Shown here: piece after piece, positions 41,901 to 53,900 of the stretch
Layout of the letters: every line of letters starts with the position of its first letter
Numbering within the stretch: the stretch's first letter is position 1
NCBI RefSeq assembly: GCF_000003815.2
Contig: NC_049981.1
Location: 21,851,512 to 21,915,511, forward strand
DNA from: Branchiostoma floridae
Taxonomy: Eukaryota > Chordata > Leptocardii > Amphioxiformes > Branchiostomatidae
DNA length: 64,000 nucleotides
Direction of reading: 5' to 3'
Program-made: the position numbers and the translations under genes
Notes under the pieces: generated by a model
What the model was told of the DNA's origin: nothing
The model's input: the letters and a program-made list of their open reading frames with translations, nothing else
The model's database searches: none

Positions 41901-44900
41901 GATAAAGCTTGAAGTTTTGAATGTTTGCTTGGCAGTATTTCCAATCAAAAGCATGTCCCATCATCTCAAATTTTCCAGAGGCTTATATTGGCATGAAAAC
42001 AAATAAAGAGTGACAGACTTTTAAGCAGAAACTCTCCTGGTAGCACACTCTCAATACATATTTCAGACCTTAATGGACTATTTACATGTATGTTATAATT
42101 GATTTATTCTCTTTGCAAATCCATGCCCATAGGCTAATTGCAAGGGTAAAGACAGTAAAAAGTAATAAGTGTCTATTTTATACAGATGTCAATATGCATG
42201 ATTCTACATTCTTTACTGGGAGGTTTGACTTCTTCTTTGGAGGCAGTGGCTGATGAAAAGTTCCGCATTTTTAATGATTAGTGGGTTCTGTGATTTTAAC
42301 AGGAATTTAGTTTTTGGAGGTCTACTAGCTGATAAAAAGTTGGAAAATATTGTTTTCATTGTGTCAAAAAGGTTTCTTTCATCCTCGTAATGGGGGCAGT
42401 TATAGTTACCAATCCTTGTTACTTGTCTCCTAGGTGGCATTTACTGTTACAGTAAATACATATTTGATACAGGAAAATAAAAGGCGGTCAAAAGTGTGCT
42501 GTTTTATGTTCTACCAAGACTGTTCCAGATGTGCATGCCCTGAAGTGCATGCTTCCCTGTTCCTTTGAACTGTCAATTACAGGATGTGCAACATCTGCAA
42601 AGTCGTACCAATAAGCAACACGACTCCTGGCATGACTGAGTAGTACTACACGGATTTACCAACTTGTCGCAGGCTTTCATTTTCAATATTCCTTTCCCTC
42701 ATTAGTACTGTGAATTGATTAACAGAGAAGGGAAGTTCAATGAACGCAGACAATGTGAGAAATTGCCTGCTCCAAAGAAACTTTGTGGATTAAGGCTTCA
42801 AGGGAGACCTGGCAGTACCAGGATCTCAACAAAACAAGCTCCCTGGTGGGCAGTCAGTCCTGTTTAAGTGATTCAAGGCTGCGCCAACTGATTAACTTGG
42901 TTCTCCGATTTTTTAAAGCGACAATATAGCAAGCATCACAAAAGCAAAGGGTAGGGAGGGAAACTTGATGACCATATTCACTCTTTTTCTCATTTTCAGA
43001 CTGAGTGCACAAAGGCATAAACCTGGTCATCCGGCTTTGTTTTCGTTACGTTTTTCCAGTTAAGCATATCTTTTTTTATCACTTTGAATCTGAGAACAAA
43101 GTAAATTGGTGTGGTTTAAGTTAAACATGATGAAGAAGGTTTTAGAGAGTTGGCCAAACATTCAGTGGGGGAATAGATAGGCTTGTTCAGCTGATTACTC
43201 TCAATCTATGTAATCTAATATGCTGTACATGTATTTAGTAGACATCGTAAGTGCACAATCTTAAGCCTTAAACTGCCAGAGTTTCAGCCCTATAAAATGC
43301 TATCAGTGTCAGGGTTGGCCGCTGACCTCCAAAAAGAAACCCCCGAACAAGGCCGAAGTCCCTAACTTCCGGGGTTTGTGCGCTACACGCGCGCAAAGCT
43401 GCTACTTCGGGGGAATACGCTATCCCGGATATAACCGGGAGCAGCACACAGGGCATATATATGTGTGTGCCAGATATATCCGGGTTTGGCAGTTTAAATA
43501 AGGTTAGGCTTTTCTTGTGGTGGTCTTAGGGACCTAAAAGAAATCATACGTACCAAAAGAATTGATGTGATTTACACAATTCAGCTTTCTGTTATGGATA
43601 TACATGGAGGGACTATATATTTCATGAACAAAATAAATGTAAGCTAACCGTGCAATGCGCGCATCTCTATTCTGCAAAATAAGGGGGAAATAGATGAACA
43701 TGGATGTATGACCTAAATTGACCTATATCGTACCAGTATATTGCTTTGTCATTTTCATGACAGGCTACTTTTTGTCCCAGATGAACTGTGCACCCGAAAA
43801 TTATTCAACCATCACAAAAAAATTCACAATTTTTCATGATTTCTTGGTTAAAAGGTATATTCATTACACGAAAACCACTTGACATTTTGAAAAGCACGGT
43901 ACAGAGTCACACTGTCAGCAACGTTTACAGTGACAACGGTGGCATTTAGGGGAAAGATGAATAGGGTTGTGAGGACTTGCCGACCAAGCAGACTACATAA
44001 GGAGATAAATGTTGCCGCCACCTGCGCTGCCATTGATCAACGTATTTAGCTCCTTCAGGGCTTTGTGCAAGTGTACGGTGCAGGAATACACCACTAATGA
44101 ATCCGGACCTTTGTAGCCCTTTCCGATTGATTAGCCAATGTCAGATTCAATGACGCACATCGACAGTCGAATCCTGATTTCCGATCACCAGGGACTTGGG
44201 ATCATGACTGCTGCTCTAGTAGCTCGAAGCTCAAGCAAATAACATCACAATGAAATTAGGTTAAGGTTTCCTCCCTGGCAGTTTGACCTTCCAATGTTTT
44301 CTCATTAATAAATTAAGAAAGAATGGATTTATAATGAGTAATAATAGCTGTGCGCGAAAGAATTCTAAATATCTTTTTTTGGACCATATGGATGACGTCA
44401 TCAATTTTTATTGCCCCTTTTATCATTTTTTTCTGAGAGAAAATACAGCACCTTGGTACATACCACTTCATAACCAGGGAAGAGACCTTATTATGCAGCA
44501 GAAGAAAGACTGATACCTTGGTTGAAGACTTAATGATCCCATGAATATTGCAGTAGTGATCCTCAAGACAGACCACATTCCTTTAAGACTATTCCAAGAG
44601 TCTTACATACCAAGAATCATAAATATCAGCACAGACAAGGCTTTGGCATGTTCCCTTCCGAGTGAATAGCTACGCGACGACGAATGATATCATGTCTGAC
44701 CAGCCTTCCAAATGCCTTCATGGAGACAACCCTGGCAACAGTTTCAGCACCACGGAGAGACACAGACGGCTTTTCTAAGGGACAGAGTAGCATACCATTA
44801 CCCACACACTATGAGCAAGAAAGACAAACCTCCATCCATTTATTCCTTAGAGGTATATTAGAAAAAGGGCACATTTTCCTCAAGTATGGGGTAAACCTGT

Positions 44901-47900
44901 GCTGTTGATATCTGCACATCAGAGACAGTCGCTTTTTAAATCCAAGTCATCAAGTCCCCAACTCTGTGCTGTGGTACTGTTGAAATGCTAAACCGAAGGG
45001 AAACACCCTGATGTAATTAACAGCATCCCGACGCCCAGACTTACCATTTCTGGGGCAAACCATCCCTTCACAATTCCACCTACCTGCAGCAAGCCCTTGG
45101 GATCCATGTCCCCAAACATCCTTTCCAATTTCCCCTGGAGATACCTTCCCGAGGAGCGGGAGACCCGAGGTGTGTGATATACACGGCCGCCCTCCACCCT
45201 AGTACTGTGCTGAATGCATCATGCTCCGATCCAGCAGTATCTGTGCACTGACTAGGGCTGGTTCATTCAGGTTTATCAGCCAGGCAGGCGCGCGCGCACA
45301 GGAGTCGGCATAATGTGTTTGAGTGCAGCCGGGAAACGGATGTACCGCAAGTTATCAATACCTGCCCTAACTGCGCCAGACTGCGGCGGACTGTAACGGG
45401 CACATCAGGAATAATATACAGCAGTCTAATTTCCATCAGCGGCAGTCCGTAAAATATCATGCAAATGACTATTTCTTTATCTGTTCCATCAATCTATTTC
45501 AGCATGGTACAACAAGGCACCAACAGGTACATGTAGCTCGCGTTTCAATACACAAACATACATTATTCTATCCTTAACATTAGAGTCATATTCGCGAAGC
45601 CATAACCAACTGAGCAGTGACAGTATTGGCAGCGGTAGACTTGATGCATTATTCTGCAAGAATATCTGACTGTCACTTTATTGATTTATCAAAAGTGTGG
45701 ATCCTGGCACATATTAATAAACCTGAAGGGAATGTCTCCCTTTCTAATGGTAACTGCTTACATTTCAGTCACATCCGTTTTGGGCAAAAATTGTTATTAC
45801 GGTAGGATACCGAAAACATAAATTGCTCCCTTATCAATGCTCCCAGGAGTAGAAGAGTTGTACAATTCATTTATCAGCGAGACCTCCCCACTACATTTCT
45901 ACATAATTCAAATTTAAGGCTATCAAACACGTTGCTAAAACTCACTCTGAGACTCCAGCTGGATAGCAGGCTGTTTATCTAAGCCGGAAAATGAATTAAT
46001 TTCAAGTTGAATAAATATAATGATCATGAAAATAATCTTCTGCTAAGTAACTGGTTGATATTAAAGATAAAAGTCGAATTACTGTCAGTATTCATTTGAT
46101 TTTCACAGGGATCTAATTTTGTAGTAGAAGTGGAAAGGAGGGTTTTACTGTGTTTTAATTTGGCAGCCACAAAGAGGGATATATACAATCGTAATTCAAT
46201 TTCAAAGGGGGATATACATATATATATACATCAATTATAATATGATTTCAAACTCTCCTGAAGGATTCTAGTATATGTTTCAGCACTGCCGCTGTGTGAC
46301 AAGTTTCAACAAAATAGAAGCCCCCATTTCTAAACAAGCGACCATCATATAATCAATGAATTGTCTCTTCTTGGTCACAGGAAGACCAAATCGTGCCAGC
46401 AAAAATGCTATGATTAGTAAGCTAATCAGGAAAAAAAACATACATATACATAGCAATAGCGATACCTGGAAAATTGGCAGCCAAAACTACGAAAAAATTA
46501 TGATTTGCCACGGAATTCATCAACAGTTACTGATTCAAGTCTGAATCCGAAAGTTAGAATCTTTCTCCAGTTCTGCATGTTTGTGCATGCATTACATGTA
46601 GTATCTATTTTTGCAACTTTCAAATAAAATGATTTGACTGTTTTAGCAATAAGAATGTTTGAATTTGATTTTTGAACCGTACCCTACCATTCTAGATCTA
46701 GAATGTTGTTCAAATAGAGGTCCAATTCATTCCAGACTGCAACATTTATTTGATCATACATTCCAATGGAATATAACTAACAATAAAGTAGTAATAGTTT
46801 TCTTGAGAATACAATTTTATATCATTACAGTCGCAGCTTAAAGGTAGAATTGATGTTGAATGTGATACTACAATAAATGACTGCTAACGACGAAAATTGC
46901 GTAAAGATATGGTGCAACAAGGAGATACATCTTCATCGTCTACCAAAACAAGCGCATATTTCAATTAGTCTAAACAAAAAACTGACAGGCAAATGGATTT
47001 TTGATGGCATGATTTGGACAGGAACTCAAACGGAATTTACCGGCACCAAAAATGTCGCTGCAGACATCAGCTCCGGTGATCGCTAAATGATCAATAATTC
47101 TAACGGAATAAAAGCAACTCAAGGGAGACTTTAGTTTAATAAAGCAGTATATTTCTGGAATCAAGTTTCCGCGGTTAGTCTTCATGTAACGGTGATGGAT
47201 GTGAGAGACATGGTAATGTGCTTAATATTTTGGGTCCCTTCATGATAACAAGATTTCACCTGCAGCCAGCCTTTATGAACATAGGTTTATCTTGGTAAAT
47301 ACTGCTGGATTTCGGTACGATATGGAACACCAACCTCTACAGCGACTAATAAAGTCAATGTTCGCAATTACGTTGACGACTTATCAGTCTTTCCATGCAT
47401 ACTTAATGAGCTGGGCTGTTACATTATCTCCGATTCGCACACTCGCGGTGATGACGAGATTTACGGTTCAGGCTTAAAAATCGTGTTACTCTCGCGTTTA
47501 TGTTCGCGGGGCCTGGCAGGAAGAGACGTAATGCAATGTTGCCACCCCATTAGCAAACATAACTTATGCTCCTTATGGTAATCCACGCCATTCGTCAAGT
47601 GGCGACAACTTGGCTGGAAAATTGATGTCACCGCACAAGGGAAACGTTCTATCAACACCTGAATTTGGACACATCTCATCTCTTTTGACCCTACGACTGT
47701 ACTGGTTTTTTTTAAACATTCCACAGGATACTACATTGTACTGTACATATGAGGGTCTATCAAATGACTGATTACATTTCAGTATATAGAACAATAAAAA
47801 CACTTCTAGATCTTTCTTCTGTTCATGTCTCACTACATTCAAGAAGCATTAGCCTCCATGATGTACCATTTCTTTACATTCTACAGGAAACTAAGTGGGT

Positions 47901-50900
47901 CTATCAAATGATTATTACATTTCAGTATAGAACAATAAAAATACTTCTAGTTGTAGATCTTTCTTGTGTTTATGTCTCGCTACTCCTATATCTCCATTCA
48001 AGAAGATCTCATCTCTTTAGCCTCTATGACAGTGCTGTTTCTTTATATTCTACCGAAACTACTTGGGTTTATCAAATGATTAATTACATTCAGATCTTTC
48101 TAGATTTTTCTGCTTTTTATGTCTCACTACTCCTATATCTTCATTCAAGTAGCAAAGGCCTTGGAACTTAGCATTTATCATAACTGAGGCTGTTAGCAAC
48201 GATGTAGTAAATCTAAATGATCTTTTCTCAGACCACAAAATGGCTGTCTCTTTCTTGATGTTTTAAGAACTGTCCATGTCCAAGACATGCATTCTGATAG
48301 ATCTTTCTTCAAATACCAAGATTTAATTTTTGGCAAGATTAGACACAATGAGATATCCCCTGCAGTTCCAAAGAATGTGCACGTGTCATTCATTAAATAT
48401 CTGCTAAGTACTGTAGTCTTCTTTTGTACCCTGATGAATTATGATTTTGCTACAGATTCCTTGGAAATCATTTACAATGCACAGATGTACCTGAAAGAAC
48501 CACCCAAAAGATCAATAAATGAAATGAATAAATGAAAATAAGTCATTATGACTTAATCCATGAAGCATTTAGTACACATAAAAAAGTTTTCTAACATCAT
48601 ACGATGTAGCTCTGCATTGAATACTGTAAATGCATTTAAGTATGAATCTAATTTCGCGGTAGCAGGAAAAAGTTCATGGTGGTTTCAAGATCCCAGTAGC
48701 ACCATGCACTGTAGTCTCTTACTGTCATGGAAAAATATTTGTAGTAGTTTTAAGTTTGCAGTGAACTGGCCACGCGAAAATTGCTAACATAGATCCACCG
48801 CAAAAATTTCTGCATTTATACTTTCCAACAGAAGCAGACAAAATTTATAGCGAAAGATCCAATCGTTTTCTGTTCTATGGAAACCACATATCAGCACGGC
48901 CTTGCGAATCGATCAGGCATACACACATATGCGAGGGGTGATCAATAAGTTCTCCGCCACACCTAGAAACAAGGGACATAACTCAAATCATAATAAGATT
49001 AATGTTTGAAAATTTTCTCAAATATCCACAAAAAATATCAGCTCATTACTTTGCAGGTAACAACCTGTTGAAAACTTAGGGTGAATGTAGAGGAAAAACA
49101 TAATGATCAAATAAGGAAGATGCAACCTCTAACCTCAAACCAAATATCATAACTTTACAATACATCCAAATTAGGTTCTGAAGTTACGCTGACTACAAAT
49201 ATCCAGAAACACAAACACACCAAAGCAATACCTTCATTTTTAATATGTATTATGTACAACAACAAAATAAACATTGGCATAAGCTGAAGAATTTTGAAAG
49301 TCGTGGTTAGACACAAGCCCAGTTTGCAACAAAAGACAAAAGATTGATATTCCCCATTCAATGTCAATAGGTCATCCTTGACTAGATAAATAGTATATGA
49401 AATCCCTGGTCATCTTATATTGGACAGTCAGCCTATCGGATTTCTGTCAGTCTGTCATTATCATCATGGATATATACGACCATCTTTGTTATATATAACA
49501 AGCTGTGGGGAATGATAGATTTCATGCATGGCTATGAACAGTGGCATATACGGTAGGCTGGGAGTAGGTAGTGATGCCTTGAGAGCAGGGTTGTACTCGT
49601 AGCCAGTGCCCGTCCTTCCGTCCTTTGACAGAATTTTGCAGCTGGGGACGGAAAATAATTTTGCCCATTCCGTCCTCTGTGACGACAAAAATTGATACGT
49701 AAAGATATAATAAAACTGTCTCCCTTGTGTAATTATTCACCAAGACAGATGCCGTTGAACAGCTTAGTCTACTACTAGCAAAATTTACACCTCAAAATAG
49801 GGTCTAGATTTCAAAATTTTCCAGGGTAACATGCCCCCGTTGCGACGTCTTGTGCCTTGGGTGCTCAATAGCATTCAAAATCGAGGGGACAGAAAATGAT
49901 TTCAGGCTGGCTACAACCCTGCCTGAGAGGAGTCACCAATGACGTAACTTGGAATATTCCAGAATGACTACTTTTAAGGTAGTGAGCTCCATGCATCATC
50001 GTCCAAGCAAGCAGACATGCCAAAACTACCCACTCTTAAGACAAGACAAGACGAGAGGAAGCAGCCTCAAGCTCCCCAAGAAAATGCTACAAGATAACCA
50101 CAGGTTATTACTATAATAACATGACTTTGTTCTGGCTTTGAGATCTAGAGTTACAGGAAGTCCTCTCAGAAACTAAGTGAGTACATAAACTCAGCACAAA
50201 AAGTTTGGAATATCAACTTCGGTTGAGCATATTTCCGTGGTTTTTGCATCAATTTCAATGTATTATATACCACTGGAATGCTTGTGTAATTTTCTTTTAT
50301 TTGGTATCCAACTCATTGAGATTGCAAATTCACGAAACAAGCACCGGACCTACTAATGTGAGTAGGTCGCAATAAAAAGTGCCCCAATTCTATAAGACTA
50401 TGCATGAAGGTTCATCTGTGTTGGTAAAACACATTATAGAAAAATGTTAATCTTTCCTTCCAACACTGTAATAACTGTAGGGACTTACCCCTAAATATTC
50501 GGTCAATTCTACGGGCCGGACGGAACAAGGTTGACGGAGATTGACCGAAAATTTAGGGGTAAGTCCCTACAGTTATTACAGTGTTGGAAGGAAAGATTAA
50601 CATTTTTCTATAAGTTAAGACTATGTTGATGTCCCTGTTGTTTGAATTACACAAGCTAACAGTATGTCACATAGCGCCAGGTCCAAAATGCTAGAAAGTT
50701 AAGCTCAAACATAGGCTCCCTGTCCTGTGGAGGGTGGGATGAACTTAAATATGTTTCCCTAATTATAACCAAATTCATATTCCTGATGAATTTAGACTAA
50801 CTATAGTATAATCAAATCAATATAGCCTAAACAAGTTTTTCTGACATTCTACTTTATTGGGACACCAGTACATCTATTCCCAATAACGAACTTCAAGCCT

Positions 50901-53900
50901 GAACATGAATAACCTACATGTAATACTAGGTTCCAATGTTCTTCGGGGATGAATAAAAATGTAAAAAATCCTTGTGTCTCGACCATTATCCTTTGGACGC
51001 CTAATCAACTATGTCTACACTGTAGATTTCAATGTATTTCATTTTCATCGTTTGCAGTAGGAACATTGTGACATTTGCTGTCCAAAATTACAAATTATAT
51101 GTAAGATTATTACAATAACTGTCTACTTGGGACAGTGACCTGCGCTACAGCAAATTCTGAATATCTTGACCTTTCTACTAAAATCAACTGAAGCATGGTT
51201 AATCAGTCATGGTAGCAATATGAACGTGCATATGTGTGTGTTTAAGCAAAACATCACTCGACAAAAATGTCCCTTTAACTCTAATTAGCATTCCCGACTA
51301 GTCCTTAATCATAACGACTAATGGAATGTCTGCAAAGTTAAGATATCTGGTAGGACGTTTCGATTATAGAGGCCACTTTAATGGGTATACAGAAGTGCCT
51401 TCATTTATTTTCGAACCATAAACATGAAATTGGATTCCAACGCTACAGGTTGCCTTGTTACACATGAAATGTTACTCTAATCTCGAAAATATAGGGCACA
51501 GAACTGACTTAAGGTCAGTGGGGTGTCTGAACAAATTAAGACCACAAGCCCTTGACTCGTTTAATCATCATTAAATGTCATACCCAAACTGTTCTATGGT
51601 TCGCCAAATAGCAGTTACTCAAGCAAGGTAGTTGCCTTAAGTTAAGGAACATTCTAGATTTCAGACATTTTCAAAATGACATTTTCAAAATGTCTGAGCA
51701 GAATACTTATTTTAGTTATTATGTAAACATACAATGTATCTGTATGTTTCAAAAAGGGAGAAAAAAGATTAGATCAACGATAGCATTATGATGTTTTTTC
51801 TAGTTGATATTTTAGATCATTTTCCATTAGTCTAGATGAAATTACAGTATAAGTTTAGCTGTTTTTCCTTTTCATCCATTAAGACCACTAGTGGTCTTGT
51901 ACATTTAGCCTATGGGCATGAACATGCAATAAAGATTATCATTATTATTATCATTTAGCACCCTTAACTATTGTGAGACGGGGTGAAATCTTACAATGGC
52001 AGTGGATTACGCTTCCCAAGTGGGTTTTCTATTTAGGAACTTTTAGGATTTTTTAGGACACTTGGCTTGCCTTGCACTATCATCATCTTGATGAATGGAT
52101 AGCTGGAGGGCGGAAGAGCAAGGAAAGCAAGCTACATGACTCGCCCGTAAAAGGCATACGGTACTGACGGCCATGAGAAATGAACACAGGAAGAAAAGGC
52201 AATGCCACTTTGGAATCTTGGTGTTTATGGAGCGACACTGGAGATAGGCAATAGTTTATGATTACATTTAGCTCTGACAGGATGGAAAATGCACGTCGCA
52301 GCATCCTACGGCATTAAATTTCCGCAGAGAAGAAGCAAATATTTTATGCACATGAGCTTTCATGCACCAAAAATTGCACCCAATTTCCAATGCAACTAGT
52401 AAATAGTGAAGGGTAGTGCACAAACATACACACACAGTACATTAACCAACAACTTAAATTGGTGAGTCCAAATATAAGTTGCCAAATTATACAGTTTGCA
52501 ACATTTTCTTGTTGCAACTTAATTCTAAACCCAGGTAGCTCAGTGCGCAACCTGAAATTTTGCAGTTGGAGCACTGCTTTCCCCTACATTCATAAGCTTA
52601 TTCTTTCTTGATAAGATGAAACAATTATCATAAGTAGTTGCATGTAACTGGAAGAAAGATAATGGATAAGCAGCTAATTTGAAGAAAGTTAAATACCGTA
52701 ACTTGAAAGTGGGACAACCTGAAATGTTGATGGTGCAGCCTGGCTTTTGACTCAGGCTGCTGCGTGAGCAACCTAGCTAAAAGAAAGTATTCCAAGCACT
52801 GATACTAGGCTAAGTTATGGGAGGACTACTGACTACTGAACTTTTCCCACGTCCTCGTAACACACAACGTAAAATACTGCTCCACAGAGCAGTTGGAGCA
52901 CACTTCGGTGCCCCTTTCCCTCAGCAGAACTGCTGGAGATGTGTAGATAGGCCAGCACGTTTCTTCATCCTCCTCATGTGCGTCACAAACCCTACGAAAG
53001 ACGTCAGGAAGGCTTTGGCAGAGGACCTATTGATTTCACAGGTGGTGAGATACCAAACCTGGCTTGACGTTGAAATTATTTTCTTTCCACAAGGAAAGAC
53101 AATTTACTCTCGCTACCTGTATTGAACTGATTAAGATGTGTTTTTTTTTTTCAAAAGCACAGCCCTCGAATCCTTCCGCACTCTCTTGACGTGAAAGGTT
53201 CCAAGAGTACCTGCTGACGATGGTTTGTTCCGTCGTCTTATTACGTGATATTATGGTCCACGAGTTGAATAGATAGACCACAGGGAAAGCAACTCTACTA
53301 CATGTCTCATAAAAACAGCATGATTACCTAAATCACTGGGAGCAAGGAACCAGATAAAGGTGCACTCTTACTGCACTTGTGTCAAGCTTGCGTGACTGCG
53401 GGGTTCGTTCACTGCGTCACTGTTTTGTTATTTTCTCCCATTTTTTAAAATTTAGATATTGCGTAATACGTAAGTATGACTTAGAAGACGACTAAATGCA
53501 CAAAAAGTAAGAAAATCTATTCTTTATTTCTGAAATTTGTTGAGTATCTTTCAAACCCAGCAGTGACGCAAGCTTGACGCAAGTGCAGTGAGAGTGCACC
53601 TTAATGCAATTTCAACTCACTTGCAAGTTTTCCATCAGATAATACAGGGCTTTAGCCAGCTCGAAATTTTTTTCCGTCAGCCAATTACAATCGTCGCGAA
53701 AACCGCGAAAATTAATTAGAAGGACTGAACCGAGACCTTGAAAAACCGGTTTTAATGAGATTATCGTATGCGAAAGGGCACCGACACACATTGTCAACAA
53801 TCATAACAATAGCAAAACAAACAGTGTGTGGCTTTTACAGCCGTGGACGGCGTCCCCAAGCCGCCTGTAGCTTCCACCAAGGATTTTTGTCCGTCAAAGT

